From positions 1 to 64,000 of the forward strand of contig JAGTRM010000010.1 of the NCBI GenBank assembly GCA_018261735.1: a stretch of 64,000 nucleotides of DNA, read 5' to 3'. Below, one piece after another: positions 37,702-48,271 of the stretch. The first letter of the stretch is position 1. Every line of letters starts with the position of its first letter. The notes beneath the pieces were generated by a model that was given only the letters and a program-made list of their open reading frames with translations, searched no databases and had not been told where the DNA came from. Made by a program: the position numbers and the translations under genes. Source of the stretch: Pseudomonadota bacterium (GTDB lineage Bacteria; Pseudomonadota; Gammaproteobacteria; Burkholderiales; Chitinibacteraceae).

Positions 37702-37733
37702 AAAAGTGCGGCTAAACCCCGCACTTTTTTTTT
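37702..37733 (+). terminator. Attenuator-type terminator before thrS
   Basis: AAAAGTGCGG (37702-37711) and CCGCACTTTT (37719-37728) form a 10-bp stem with a 7-nt loop, followed by an uninterrupted T-run to 37733. It lies 32 bp before the thrS ATG and after the Thr-rich leader frame. It could also simply end the tRNA-Val transcript. Confidence 0.75.
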
Positions 37734-37764
37734 GCCGTTTTAATTCAGCTAGCAGGTGATGATT

Positions 37765-39663
37765 ATGCCGGTCGTAACGCTTCCCGATGGTTCCCAACGC
37801 ACCTTTGACGCCCCGCTGACCGTCGCCCAGGTCGCCGCCAGCATTGGCGCCGGCCTCGCGCGCGCAGCGCTGGCCGGCAAAGTGGATGGCAAACCCGTCG
37901 ACACCAGCTATCTGATCGACCGCGACGTGCAACTCGCCATTATCACCGACCGCGATGCCGACGGCCTCGAAGTGATTCGCCACTCCACCGCCCACTTGCT
38001 GGCCCAAGCGGTCAAAACGCTTTTCCCGGATGCACAGGTCACCATCGGCCCGGTGATCGACAACGGCTTCTACTACGATTTCTCGTACAAGCGCCCGTTC
38101 ACGCCGGAAGACCTGGCCGCCATCGAAAAGAAAATGGCCGAACTCGCCAAGGCCGACACGCCACTGGAGCGAACCGAACTGTCGCGCGACGAGGCCGTCG
38201 CCTACTTCAAGTCAATAGGCGAAAAATACAAAGCCGAGATCATCGAATCGATCCCGGCCGACCAGGTACTGTCGCTCTACAAGCAAGGCGATTTCACCGA
38301 TCTGTGCCGCGGTCCGCACGTGCCGTCGACCGGCAAACTGAAAGTCTTCAAGCTGATGAAAGTGGCCGGCGCCTACTGGCGTGGCGACAGCAAGAACGAG
38401 ATGCTGCAGCGCGTGTACGGCACCGCCTGGGCCAAGAAAGAAGATCTCGAGCAGTACCTCAACATGCTTGAAGAAGCCGAAAAGCGTGATCACCGCAAGA
38501 TCGGCAAGCAGCTTGACCTCTTCCATATGCAGGACGAAGCACCGGGCATGGTGTTCTGGCACCCGAAGGGCTGGACCCTTTGGCAAGCCATCGAGCAATA
38601 TATGCGCGGCGTACTGAACGCTCACGGCTACCAGGAAATCCGCACCCCACAGGTGATGGACCGCACTCTGTGGGAAAAATCCGGCCACTGGCAGAACTAC
38701 AAAGACAACATGTTCACGACCGAGTCGGAAAAACGCGACTACGCCGTGAAGCCGATGAACTGCCCGGGCCACATCCAGGTATTCAACAGCGACCTGCGCT
38801 CCTACCGCGACCTGCCGTTGCGCTACGCCGAATTCGGCGCCTGCCACCGCAACGAACCCTCCGGCAGCCTGCACGGCATGATGCGCGTGCGCGGCTTTAC
38901 CCAGGACGACGCGCACATTTTCTGCACCGAAGCGCAAGTCCAGGAAGAATCCGCACGCTTTATCGAGCTGCTGCAAAAGGTCTACACCGCCTTCGGCTTT
39001 GAAGACATCATCGTCAAGCTCTCGACCCGTCCGGAAAAGCGCATCGGCACCGACGAACAGTGGGATCGTGCCGAAGGCGCACTGATCGCCGCACTCGAAT
39101 CCAAAGGCTTGGCTTACGAACTACAGCCAGGTGAAGGCGCCTTCTATGGCCCGAAGATCGAATTCTCGCTCAAGGATTGTCTGGGCCGGGTCTGGCAGTG
39201 CGGCACCTTGCAACTCGACCCCAACCTACCAGAGCGCCTGGGCGCCGAATACGTGGACGAGCACAGCACCCGCCAGCGCCCGATCATGCTGCACCGCGCC
39301 GTGCTCGGCTCGCTCGAACGCTTTATCGGCATCCTGATCGAACATCATGCTGGCGCCTTCCCGTTGTGGCTGGCTCCGGTACAAATGGTAGTCATGAATA
39401 TCTCCGAACATCAGGCCGATTACACCCAGGAAGTGGCCGCACAATTGCAGGCCGCGGGACTGCGTGCAGTTGTCGACTTGAGAAATGAGAAGATTACCTA
39501 TAAAATCCGCGAACATAGCTTGCAGCGCCTTCCCTATCAGCTCATCGTGGGCGACAAGGAAAAAGCCGCGGGCTTGGTGGCCGTGCGTAGCCGTACCGGA
39601 GAAGACTTGGGTCAGATGACGGTCTCAGCGCTCATTGAGCGACTGCAAACCGAACTGGCTTGA
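37765..39663 (+). CDS. thrS: Threonyl-tRNA synthetase
   Basis: This 632-residue class II synthetase charges tRNA-Thr. It has an N-terminal TGS domain (1-62), an editing domain with [12 protein letters not shown] and the distal [10 protein letters not shown] (about 75-225), a catalytic core ([10 protein letters not shown], motif 2 [21 protein letters not shown], motif 3 [11 protein letters not shown]) and an anticodon-binding domain at the C-terminus. I use ATG 37765 (MPVVTLPDG), six bases after AGGTG. It heads the thrS-infC-rpmI-rplT-pheST-ihfA cluster and is preceded by a Thr-rich leader and terminator. Confidence 0.97.
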   Translation: MPVVTLPDGSQRTFDAPLTVAQVAASIGAGLARAALAGKVDGKPVDTSYLIDRDVQLAIITDRDADGLEVIRHSTAHLLAQAVKTLFPDAQVTIGPVIDNGFYYDFSYKRPFTPEDLAAIEKKMAELAKADTPLERTELSRDEAVAYFKSIGEKYKAEIIESIPADQVLSLYKQGDFTDLCRGPHVPSTGKLKVFKLMKVAGAYWRGDSKNEMLQRVYGTAWAKKEDLEQYLNMLEEAEKRDHRKIGKQLDLFHMQDEAPGMVFWHPKGWTLWQAIEQYMRGVLNAHGYQEIRTPQVMDRTLWEKSGHWQNYKDNMFTTESEKRDYAVKPMNCPGHIQVFNSDLRSYRDLPLRYAEFGACHRNEPSGSLHGMMRVRGFTQDDAHIFCTEAQVQEESARFIELLQKVYTAFGFEDIIVKLSTRPEKRIGTDEQWDRAEGALIAALESKGLAYELQPGEGAFYGPKIEFSLKDCLGRVWQCGTLQLDPNLPERLGAEYVDEHSTRQRPIMLHRAVLGSLERFIGILIEHHAGAFPLWLAPVQMVVMNISEHQADYTQEVAAQLQAAGLRAVVDLRNEKITYKIREHSLQRLPYQLIVGDKEKAAGLVAVRSRTGEDLGQMTVSALIERLQTELA

Positions 39664-39717
39664 GGCCAAACGGCGACAGACGCACGGTTTTTGTTTTGAC
39701 TGACTTGGAGAATTGCG

Positions 39718-40242
39718 ATAGCTGCCCAGGAAAAAGAGCCGCGGATCAATGGTGAGATCACCGCGCGCGAAATTCGATTGCAGGGTGTGGAGGGTGAACA
39801 GCTTGGCATTGTGAGCCTGTATGAGGCCCTGCGTCAGGCTGAAGAAGCCGAGGTGGATTTGGTTGAAATTGCGCCCACCGCGCAACCCCCGGTTTGCCGG
39901 CTGATGGATTATGGCAAGTTCAAGTATCAGAACTCCAAGAAACTGCATGCCGCCAAGCTCAAGCAAAAGCAGATTCAGATCAAGGAAGTCAAATTCCGCC
40001 CGGGTACGGACGAAAACGACTACCAGATCAAATTGCGCAATGTGATCCGCTTCCTGGAAGAAGGCGACAAGGCCAAGATTACCTTGCGCTTCCGCGGCCG
40101 CGAAATGGCCCACCAGGAAATCGGCATGGCGCAATTGAAGCGCATCGAAGCCGATCTGGGCGAGCTGGCCGTAGTCGAGCAGTTCCCCAAGCTCGAAGGC
40201 CGCCAGATGGTCATGATGCTGGCGCCGAAGAAGAAAGTTTAA
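39718..40242 (+). CDS. infC: Translation initiation factor IF-3, non-canonical start
   Basis: This is IF-3 of about 174 residues. The family sequence begins at [20 protein letters not shown] and continues through [14 protein letters not shown] and CRLMDYGKF to the end APKKKV. No ATG, GTG or TTG lies at the right place. GGAG (39707-39710) is followed after 7 bases by ATA (39718-39720), which reads directly into the conserved N-terminus. ATT two codons earlier is only 1 base from the GGAG. A rare start codon fits known IF-3 autoregulation, as with AUU in E. coli. Confidence 0.93.
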   Translation: MAAQEKEPRINGEITAREIRLQGVEGEQLGIVSLYEALRQAEEAEVDLVEIAPTAQPPVCRLMDYGKFKYQNSKKLHAAKLKQKQIQIKEVKFRPGTDENDYQIKLRNVIRFLEEGDKAKITLRFRGREMAHQEIGMAQLKRIEADLGELAVVEQFPKLEGRQMVMMLAPKKKV

Positions 40243-40382
40243 GTTTACCGGGCCGGCAGCTGCGCCCGGCAAGACAGGATCGCGAGAGACTGTCGGCAGC
40301 TGCATAAAAGCGAGGTGGCGGGCTTCAAGACTCTTTCGGGAGCGCCTGTCGCTGAATCTAATGATGTAAATAGGAAATCATC
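40243..40382 (+). promoter_or_regulatory. infC-rpmI intergenic leader, possible L20 operator
   Basis: This 140-nt leader holds two copies of CGGCAGCTGC (40254-40263, 40294-40303) and a GACAG/CTGTC hairpin between them (40273-40294). In other bacteria ribosomal protein L20 represses rpmI-rplT translation by binding mRNA in this position. That this leader does the same is inference from position and folding. Confidence 0.4.
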
Positions 40383-40580
40383 ATGCCCAAGATGAAAACG
40401 AAGAGCGGCGCCAAAAAGCGCTTCATCGTTCAAGGCAGCGGTGGCATCAAACGCAGCAAAGCGTTCAAGCGCCACATCCTGACCAAGAAAACCACCAAAA
40501 ACAAGCGCCAACTGCGCGGCACCCAACAAGTGACCGCCTGTGACATGGGTCACGTTCGCGCCATGTTGCCCTACGCATAA
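40383..40580 (+). CDS. rpmI: 50S ribosomal protein L35
   Basis: This 65-residue, highly basic ribosomal protein matches L35 throughout ([38 protein letters not shown]). It is preceded by AGGAAATCATC and followed 18 bp later by rplT, the universal arrangement. Confidence 0.97.
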   Translation: MPKMKTKSGAKKRFIVQGSGGIKRSKAFKRHILTKKTTKNKRQLRGTQQVTACDMGHVRAMLPYA

Positions 40581-40598
40581 CGGAAAAGGAGAAGACAC

Positions 40599-40955
40599 AT
40601 GCCTCGCGTTAAACGTGGTGTAACGGCTCGCGCCCGTCACAAGAAAGTTCTGGAACTTGCCAAGGGCTATCGCGGCCGCCGCAAGAACGTCTATCGCATC
40701 GCCAAACAGGCGGTGATGAAGGCCGGTCAATATGCATACCGCGACCGTCGCCAGAAAAAGCGTCAATTCCGTCAACTCTGGATTGCGCGTATCAACGCGG
40801 CATCCCGTGAGTGCGGTCTGGCTTACAGCCGCTTCATGAACGGCCTGAAGAAAGCCGGCATCGAAGTGGACCGCAAGGTTCTGGCCGACCTGGCCGTGTT
40901 TGACAAGCCGGCTTTTGCCAAGTTTGTCGAGCAAGCCAAGGCAAGCCTCGCCTGA
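40599..40955 (+). CDS. rplT: 50S ribosomal protein L20
   Basis: This 118-residue ribosomal protein ([20 protein letters not shown], then [20 protein letters not shown]) is early-binding on 23S rRNA and, in other species, an autogenous repressor of its own operon. AAAAGGAGAAGACAC precedes the start. A strong terminator follows. Confidence 0.97.
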   Translation: MPRVKRGVTARARHKKVLELAKGYRGRRKNVYRIAKQAVMKAGQYAYRDRRQKKRQFRQLWIARINAASRECGLAYSRFMNGLKKAGIEVDRKVLADLAVFDKPAFAKFVEQAKASLA

Positions 40956-40970
40956 TCCAGAGCAGCAATT

Positions 40971-42163
<1,193 letters not shown>

Positions 42164-42175
42164 GAGATTCCCACC

Positions 42176-44530
42176 ATGCAATTCTCTGAACAATGGCTGC
42201 GCACGTGGGTCAACCCGGCGCTGGATTCCGAGGCCCTGGCGCACCTGCTGACCATGGCTGGCCTGGAAGTTGAAGAAAACGATCCGGCCGCCCCGGCCTT
42301 CAGCCAGGTTTTTGTGGCTGAAGTACTGAGCGTACAGAAGCATCCAGATGCCGACCGCCTGAACGTCTGCTCCGTGAATGTCGGCGAAGCTGAACCGCTG
42401 CAAATCGTCTGCGGCGCACCGAATGTCGCCCCCGGGATCAAAGTGCCGTGCGCCCGCGTCGGCGCCGCCCTGCCCGGCGACTTCAACATCAAGCAAGCCA
42501 AGGTGCGCGGGATTGAATCCTGCGGCATGCTCTGCTCCGCCAAGGAGTTAGGCATTAGCGACGAAGCCAGCGGCCTCTTGATCCTGCCGGCCGATGCGCC
42601 GGTCGGCCTGTCGATCCGCGATTACCTGAACCTCGACGATCGTCTGTTCACGCTGAAGCTCACGCCCAACCGTGCCGATTGCCTGTCGATCCGCGGCATT
42701 GCACGTGAAGTCGCCGCACTGACCGGCACAGAACTGGACCCCATCGGCATCGCCCCGGTCGCCGCCACGATCAGCGACACGCGCAAGGTCACGCTCGCCG
42801 CCAGCGATGCCTGCCCGCGTTACGCCGGGCGCGTGGTAAAGAGCGTCAACCAGGCCGCGCCGACACCGGACTGGATGAAGCAACGTCTGGAGCGCTCCGG
42901 CGTGCGCGCGATCTCCGCGATCGTCGACATCACCAACTACGTGCTGCTGGAACTCGGTCAGCCGATGCACGCGTTCGATCTGGCCAAGCTGCAAGGCGGC
43001 ATCAGCGCGCGTTTTGCCCAAGCCGGCGAGACCATCAAGCTCCTGAACGACAAGGAACTGGCACTCGAACCCGACATGCTGGTGATCGCCGACGAAGCCC
43101 GTCCGGTAGCACTGGCCGGCATCATGGGCGGCGCGGAATCGAGCGTCGAAGCCGGTTGCCGCGACATTTTCCTGGAGTCCGCCTTCTTTACGCCGGGCGT
43201 GATCGCCGGCAAGGCGCGCCGCATCGGTTTTGGCTCGGACAGCTCGCACCGCTTCGAACGCGGCGTCGATTTCGACAATTGTATTGTCGCATTGGAGCGC
43301 GCCACGCAACTAGTGCTCGACATCTGCGGCGGCGAAGCCGGCCCGGTGGTGGAAGAAACCGCACAACTGCCGGCCCGCAAGCCGGTCGCCTTGCGCGTGA
43401 GCCGCGTCGCCAAGGTACTGGGTGTGCAACTTTCCGCCGACGAGATCCTCGGTCTGCTGCGCCGCCTCGATCTCGCCTGTGACATTGCCGGCGACGTCAT
43501 CACTGTCGCCCCGCCCTCGTTCCGTTTCGATATCGAAATCGAAGAAGACCTGATCGAAGAAGTCGCGCGCCTGTTCGGTTACGACAACGTACCGGTGCAA
43601 CCGTCCAGCACCCGCCTGTTCATGTTGCCGCAACCGGGCAACCGCCGTGGCAAGGCCGCCCTGCGCAACCTGATGGTCGGCCGCGACTATCAGGAAAGCG
43701 TGACCTATGCCTTTGTCGAGGAAAAGTGGGAAGCCGACTTCGCCGGCAACAACCAGCCGGTCAAGCTGATCAACCCGATCGCCTCGCAGATGAGTGTGAT
43801 GCGCTCCACCCTGCTCGGCGGTTTGATCAACGCGCTGAAATACAACCAGAGCCGCAAGCACGAACGCGTGCGCCTGTTTGAAATCGGTCGCATCTTCAAC
43901 AGCACCGCAGCGGACGGCCAGCCGGAAAAAATCGCCGGCCTCGCCTGGGGCGGGCGCTTCGCCGAACAATGGGGCACCGGCAAGGAAAGCGTTGATTTCT
44001 TCGACGTGAAAGCCGACGTGGAAGCCTTGCTGGCGCCGCGTACGGCCGAATTCCGCCGCACCAGCCATCCGGCGCTGCATCCGGGCCGCTCGGCCGAAGT
44101 GGTAGTTGATGGCGCGGTGATCGGCGTTCTGGGCGAGTTGCATCCGAAATGGGTGCCCGTGTACGACCTGGCCAGTGCGCCTGTCGTGTTCGAGCTCGAT
44201 CTGGCCGCCCTCACCCGCATCGATGCGATCCGCGCCACGCCGGTTTCCAAGTTCCAACCGGTGCGCCGCGATCTCGCCCTGATCGTTGAGGAAAACCTGC
44301 CGGCAGAGTCACTCGTCAAGGCTTTCGATAGTCTTGATAACCCGCTCGTGACGGCAATCAAGCTCTTTGACGTTTACCGTGGCAAGGGCGTTCCGGAAGG
44401 AAGAAAAAGCCTTGCTTTCAAGGTGTTGTTGCAAGATACTCATAAAACACTTACCGAAAGTGACGTTGACGCCGCCATTGCGGGCATCATTCGCAAGGCT
44501 GAGGATTGCGGCGCAACGCTGAGAGTCTGA
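42176..44530 (+). CDS. pheT: Phenylalanyl-tRNA synthetase beta subunit
   Basis: This 784-residue subunit has a tRNA-binding OB domain (about 40-150, VLSVQKHPDADRLNVCSVNVG), B3/B4 editing domain (about 210-380), B5 DNA-binding-like domain (400-475) and catalytic-like core. A ferredoxin-fold anticodon-binding domain (about 690-784, VSKFQPVRRDLALIVEENL) closes the protein. It forms the alpha2-beta2 enzyme with PheS, whose gene ends 12 bp upstream. Confidence 0.96.
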   Translation: MQFSEQWLRTWVNPALDSEALAHLLTMAGLEVEENDPAAPAFSQVFVAEVLSVQKHPDADRLNVCSVNVGEAEPLQIVCGAPNVAPGIKVPCARVGAALPGDFNIKQAKVRGIESCGMLCSAKELGISDEASGLLILPADAPVGLSIRDYLNLDDRLFTLKLTPNRADCLSIRGIAREVAALTGTELDPIGIAPVAATISDTRKVTLAASDACPRYAGRVVKSVNQAAPTPDWMKQRLERSGVRAISAIVDITNYVLLELGQPMHAFDLAKLQGGISARFAQAGETIKLLNDKELALEPDMLVIADEARPVALAGIMGGAESSVEAGCRDIFLESAFFTPGVIAGKARRIGFGSDSSHRFERGVDFDNCIVALERATQLVLDICGGEAGPVVEETAQLPARKPVALRVSRVAKVLGVQLSADEILGLLRRLDLACDIAGDVITVAPPSFRFDIEIEEDLIEEVARLFGYDNVPVQPSSTRLFMLPQPGNRRGKAALRNLMVGRDYQESVTYAFVEEKWEADFAGNNQPVKLINPIASQMSVMRSTLLGGLINALKYNQSRKHERVRLFEIGRIFNSTAADGQPEKIAGLAWGGRFAEQWGTGKESVDFFDVKADVEALLAPRTAEFRRTSHPALHPGRSAEVVVDGAVIGVLGELHPKWVPVYDLASAPVVFELDLAALTRIDAIRATPVSKFQPVRRDLALIVEENLPAESLVKAFDSLDNPLVTAIKLFDVYRGKGVPEGRKSLAFKVLLQDTHKTLTESDVDAAIAGIIRKAEDCGATLRV

Positions 44531-44551
44531 AAAGTTTGAGATAAATATAAA

Positions 44552-44869
44552 ATGACACTGACAAAAGCAGATCTCGCCGACATGCTGTTCGACAAGGTGG
44601 GTCTAAACAAGCGCGAAGCCAAAGACATGGTCGAGGCTTTTTTCGATGAAATCCGCGTCGCGCTGGCAGTAGGCGACACCGTAAAGTTATCCGGATTTGG
44701 CAACTTCCAGTTGCGCGACAAGCCGCAACGCCCGGGCCGCAACCCGAAAACCGGCGAAGAGATTCCTATCTGCGCCCGCCGGGTTGTCACCTTCCACGCC
44801 AGCCAAAAATTAAAGGGCATGGTCGAGCTCCATTATGCAAAGCAACAGCCACGTCACACCAACGACTGA
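44552..44869 (+). CDS. ihfA: Integration host factor alpha subunit
   Basis: This 105-residue DNA-bending protein ([20 protein letters not shown], then [20 protein letters not shown] with the intercalating Pro arm) works as a heterodimer with IhfB. The position after pheT is standard in proteobacteria. Its 3' end overlaps the MerR-family gene by 35 bases. Confidence 0.95.
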   Translation: MTLTKADLADMLFDKVGLNKREAKDMVEAFFDEIRVALAVGDTVKLSGFGNFQLRDKPQRPGRNPKTGEEIPICARRVVTFHASQKLKGMVELHYAKQQPRHTND

Positions 44870-45206
44870 ACTGCCGCCGATCCCGGCCAAACGCTACTTC
44901 ACCATTGGTGAAGTCAGCGACCTGTGCGGCGTGAAGCCCCATGTTCTGCGGTACTGGGAACAGGAATTCACGCAGCTCAAACCGGTCAAGCGGCGCGGCA
45001 ACCGGCGTTACTACCAGCACCACGAAGTGCTGCTGGTGCGCCGTATCCGCTCGCTGCTTTACGAGCAAGGATTCACCATCAGCGGTGCACGCAACCAGCT
45101 CGCCAGCATTACCGGCGATCCAGTTGTCGTTGAATACCTGGAGCACGCCGACATGACCGAAGTGCGCCATGAACTGGAAGATCTGCTGGCTTGGCTTAAA
45201 AGCTAG
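44835..45206 (+). CDS. MerR-family transcriptional regulator
   Basis: This 123-residue protein has an N-terminal MerR winged helix (about 19-90: [46 protein letters not shown]) and a short C-terminal helix without metal-binding cysteines. This MerR subtype is regularly encoded right after ihfA in Beta- and Gammaproteobacteria; its regulon is not established. It overlaps ihfA, indicating translational coupling. Confidence 0.9.
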   Translation: MQSNSHVTPTTELPPIPAKRYFTIGEVSDLCGVKPHVLRYWEQEFTQLKPVKRRGNRRYYQHHEVLLVRRIRSLLYEQGFTISGARNQLASITGDPVVVEYLEHADMTEVRHELEDLLAWLKS

Positions 45207-45226
45207 CCAGACCATAAGGGAGTAGG

Positions 45227-45232
45227 TATAAT
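45227..45232 (+). promoter_or_regulatory. -10 box of the tRNA-Pro promoter
   Basis: A consensus TATAAT lies 11 bp upstream of the tRNA start. The best -35 at 17-bp spacing is TAGCCA (45204-45209), only a 4/6 match. Confidence 0.5.
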
Positions 45233-45243
45233 CCGGCTTCTTT

Positions 45244-45320
45244 CGGAGTATGGCGCAGCCTGGTAGCGCACTTGCATGGGGTGCAAGGGGTCCCGAGTTC
45301 GAATCCCGGTACTCCGACCA
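45244..45320 (+). tRNA. tRNA-Pro (anticodon GGG)
   Basis: The 77-nt cloverleaf has CGGAGTA (45244-45250) pairing with TACTCCG and encoded ACCA end. The anticodon stem CTTGC/GCAAG holds loop ATGGGGT, anticodon GGG. The T-arm contains GAGTTCGAATC. Confidence 0.97.
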
Positions 45321-45328
45321 ATCAAGTC

Positions 45329-45370
45329 AAGGGCCTGCAGATCAATGATCTGCAGGCCCTTTGTCTTTTC
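45329..45370. terminator. Terminator between tRNA-Pro and the MFS gene
   Basis: A perfect 15-bp stem, AAGGGCCTGCAGATC (45329-45343) and its complement (45347-45361), with a 3-nt loop is followed by TTGTCTTTT. It can stop transcription from both the tRNA and the convergent exporter gene. Confidence 0.8.
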
Positions 45371-45381
45371 TGGCAATCGTG

Positions 45382-46824
45382 TCATGCCCTGTCCCTGAGC
45401 GACTGAAACCACGGACGTGTTGCAAGAGCACGGCCTCCAATCGCAATGACGAGCGCTACGACAACGAGAATCGCTGCAACGGCGAACGTGATTCGCATGC
45501 CGGCGGCAACGGCCTCGGGGTGCGCCGTTGTAACGTCGCTCGTTGCTGATGCGAACGCGAACACAGCGCCCATAACGGATGCACCGGTGACGAGACCGAG
45601 ATTGCGCGACAGACTGAGCATACCGGAAATGACACCGCGCTGGTCTTGGCGGATATCCGTCATGACGGCAGTGTTGTTCGCGGTCTGGAACAGCGCATAG
45701 CTGGCGGTGATGAGGACGATGGGAGCGATGTAGCCGGAGAGGCCGGGCCTTGCCGGCAGCATGGACAGAATGAAGGCACCGCTTGCCACTCCGATAAGTC
45801 CGAAGAGGGTCATGCGTTGCGCGCCAAAGCGGTCCACCAAGCGGCCAGAAGGTACTCCGTTCAGTGCAGCGGCCAGCGGACCGACCGACATGACGAGCCC
45901 AACCAGCGCCGCATCGAGTCCGAGTGTCCGCGAGAGATAGAACGGGCCGACTACCAGAGTCGCCATGATCACGGTCGAAACGAGCGCGCTCATGGCGAGA
46001 CTCGCATTCAGCGCGGGATCGCGAAACATCGTCAACCGGATCAGCGGTGATGCAGTTCTCGCCTCGGCAAACACGAAAAGGCCGACTCCGAAAGCCGCAG
46101 CCAACAGCAGCGCCATGTTGAGCGTACCGAAACTGCCGCGCCCCAGCGTCACGGCGAGCGCATAAGCGCCGAGTGTCAGCGCAAGCAGTAGCGTGCCTGC
46201 ATAGTCAAAGCCGGTCCGTTCAGTCTTCGGCGCCCGGCGATCAGCCGGCAAATAGCGCTGAGCGAGAAGAAACGCCAGGATGCCCAGCGGCACGTTGACG
46301 AAAAAGATTGCCCGCCAACCGATTGCTGCGATCAGAACGCCGCCGAGCGATGGACCCAGCGCGGTACCTATTGCGGACATCGTGCCGAGCAGCCCCATGG
46401 CGCTCCCGGTCTTTGCCTGCGGAACCGCCTCGCCGACAAACGCCATGGCGAGAGCCATCATGATCGCCGCACCGAGGCCTTGCACTGCCCGGGCAACAAT
46501 CAGCATCCAAAGCCTGGGGGCGATGCCGCACAGGAGCGAGGCCACCGTGAACAAGATGATTCCGCACAGGAGCAGCCTTCGGCGGCCGACAAGATCGCCG
46601 AGCCGTCCGACGCTGACGATCAGGGTGGTGATGGCCAGGAGATAGGCAAGAACGATCCACTGGACTTCCTGGAAAGAAGCGGTGAACGCCTGCGCCAACG
46701 TCGGCAAGCCCACATTGGCAATACTGGTGCCAAGCGAGGACAGCAGCATCGATAGTGAAAGGCTGGCGAGCGCTCCCCGAACCGAAGGTGCCCCATCTCT
46801 TCCTTTAATGATTGGCTTCAACAT
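45382..46824 (-). CDS. MFS drug-efflux-type transporter (DHA2/EmrB-QacA family)
   Basis: This 480-residue transporter has about 14 hydrophobic spans and major-facilitator motifs: GRLGDLVGRRRLLLCG (loop 2-3) and the antiporter motif GLLGTMSAIGTALGPSLGGVL in span 5. This is the DHA2 drug:proton antiporter layout. The substrate is unknown. AAGGAG precedes the ATG with ideal spacing. It is divergent from a LysR gene that is its likely regulator. The pair sits between a tRNA gene and housekeeping genes, suggesting acquisition. Confidence 0.88.
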   Translation of the reverse strand: MLKPIIKGRDGAPSVRGALASLSLSMLLSSLGTSIANVGLPTLAQAFTASFQEVQWIVLAYLLAITTLIVSVGRLGDLVGRRRLLLCGIILFTVASLLCGIAPRLWMLIVARAVQGLGAAIMMALAMAFVGEAVPQAKTGSAMGLLGTMSAIGTALGPSLGGVLIAAIGWRAIFFVNVPLGILAFLLAQRYLPADRRAPKTERTGFDYAGTLLLALTLGAYALAVTLGRGSFGTLNMALLLAAAFGVGLFVFAEARTASPLIRLTMFRDPALNASLAMSALVSTVIMATLVVGPFYLSRTLGLDAALVGLVMSVGPLAAALNGVPSGRLVDRFGAQRMTLFGLIGVASGAFILSMLPARPGLSGYIAPIVLITASYALFQTANNTAVMTDIRQDQRGVISGMLSLSRNLGLVTGASVMGAVFAFASATSDVTTAHPEAVAAGMRITFAVAAILVVVALVIAIGGRALATRPWFQSLRDRA

Positions 46825-46900
46825 GAACTCCTTATTTCCGGCGGCTCCCGAAACGGGGCTTTCAGAAACCAGTCTACGTTCATTGCCATATAGGGCGGAA

Positions 46901-46930
46901 GACGCACCGTTTGCACTTTATATGTGCGTC
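46901..46930. promoter_or_regulatory. Candidate LysR operator in the divergent MFS/LysR gap
   Basis: GACGCAC (46901-46907) and GTGCGTC (46924-46930) are a perfect inverted repeat 16 bp apart, with an inner GCAC/GTGC. It lies 39 bp before the LysR ATG in the 145-bp divergent gap, where LysR-type proteins normally bind. Confidence 0.45.
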
Positions 46931-46969
46931 AGGCGCCATGCCATGTTCACGACGTGCTATGGTTGATGC

Positions 46970-47887
46970 ATGTCGACGCCTGATCTCAACCTGCTTATCA
47001 CCCTTGATGTGCTGCTCGCGGAAGGCAGCGTGGCGCGTGCTGCCCGACGATTGCGGCTCAGCCCCTCGGCGATGAGTCGGGCGCTGGCGCGATTGCGCGA
47101 AACGACGGGCGATCCGCTGCTGGTCAGGGCTGGGCGTGGTCTCGTTCCGACCCCCCGAGCGCTCGAGCTGCGCGAGCGGGTCAGTCAGCTCGTGCAGGAT
47201 GCAGAAGCGGTTCTGCGCCCGGCCGAGCAGCTCAACCTCAAACAGCTAGTCCGAACATTCACGCTGCGAACCAGCGATGGCTTTGTGGAAAACTTCGGGC
47301 CAGACCTTATTGCCCGCATCGGCGAGGAAGCGCCCGGTGTGCGTCTGCGCTTTGTACTGAAGCTCAACAAAGACAGCACGCCGCTTCGCGACGGGATCGT
47401 CGACCTGGAAACCGGCGTTGTTGGAAAGGCGACAGCACCCGAGTTGCGCGTGCAGGCCTTATTTCGAGATCGCTTCATTGGTGTCGTGCGAACAGGGCAT
47501 CCGTTGATCCAGGGTGAGATCACGCCCACTCGTTATGCGACTGGCAGACATATCTGCGTCTCGCGGCAGGGTCTCGACAAGGGGCCGATTGATGAAGCCT
47601 TGAAACCGTTTGGACTGGAACGAGAGATCGCCACGATCGTCAGTGGCTTTTCGACCGCACTGGCGCTAGCCCGGGCTTCCGACCTGATCGCCAGCGTCCC
47701 CGAACGGCACACCGGCAACTTGCGCGGCGGAATGCATAGCTTCCTTCTTCCGGTCTCTACGCCGGAAATCACGGTTTCAATGCTTTGGCACCCCCGGATG
47801 GACGCCGATCTGGCCCATCGTTGGTTACGCGGGTGCGTTCGAGATGTTTGCGCAGAATCACGCGCCAATTCATCGATGGGTGGATGA
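46970..47887 (+). CDS. LysR-family transcriptional regulator (divergent to MFS)
   Basis: This 305-residue protein has an N-terminal winged helix-turn-helix (about 5-65, LLAEGSVARAARRLRLSPSAMSRALARLRE) of the NodD/LeuO-like subgroup and a periplasmic-binding-like effector domain (about 92-295). It probably controls the divergent exporter through the inverted repeat between them. The start ATG 46970 has no strong ribosome site. Confidence 0.9.
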   Translation: MSTPDLNLLITLDVLLAEGSVARAARRLRLSPSAMSRALARLRETTGDPLLVRAGRGLVPTPRALELRERVSQLVQDAEAVLRPAEQLNLKQLVRTFTLRTSDGFVENFGPDLIARIGEEAPGVRLRFVLKLNKDSTPLRDGIVDLETGVVGKATAPELRVQALFRDRFIGVVRTGHPLIQGEITPTRYATGRHICVSRQGLDKGPIDEALKPFGLEREIATIVSGFSTALALARASDLIASVPERHTGNLRGGMHSFLLPVSTPEITVSMLWHPRMDADLAHRWLRGCVRDVCAESRANSSMGG

Positions 47888-48271
47888 TCAGGGCATGGCG
47901 TGTTTGTTCAGGCTGCGCATGAAAAAGACACGACAAGTTATTCCACGAACCATCTCGTCGAAAAGGCTTGTCGATATCGGCCATGACGCACGAAATTGGC
48001 TCAAATGTTCAATCAGTTCTTCTTTCGATGCGTCAGGATGGTTGTCCATCCAAAGACGGGCGTGTTCTCTGCCAAGCGAATAAAGGCTAGCAACCTGAAC
48101 CGCTGAATCGGTGTTATCCACAATACATGTCTCCTTTCCGAGAAGAATGACCCCTCCACCCAAAGGGTAGTTCCCGTAATTTTCACATACACGCAAACCC
48201 TGCAGACAAAAGTACGCAGCCAATGACGGCGGCCTCGCAATTACTTGGCCAGATTCACGTCCATCACTCAT
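47888..48271 (-). CDS. Hypothetical protein, second of a two-gene unit
   Basis: This 127-residue protein without a family I recognise has a Cys-containing N-terminal half and a C-terminal helical region (SKEELIEHLSQFRASWPIST). Its ATG overlaps the stop of the upstream small gene (GATGAGTGA), which supports both being genuine and coupled. The stop abuts the LysR gene tail-to-tail. No signal peptide or membrane span is seen. Confidence 0.55.
   Translation of the reverse strand: MSDGRESGQVIARPPSLAAYFCLQGLRVCENYGNYPLGGGVILLGKETCIVDNTDSAVQVASLYSLGREHARLWMDNHPDASKEELIEHLSQFRASWPISTSLFDEMVRGITCRVFFMRSLNKHAMP

Noticed and set aside
37657..37711. Antiterminator pairing CCGCA (37657-37661) with TGCGG (37707-37711) in the thrS leader
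   Set aside because: Only five base pairs, and the first strand would be covered by a ribosome stalled on the Thr codons, so it does not fit the expected logic.
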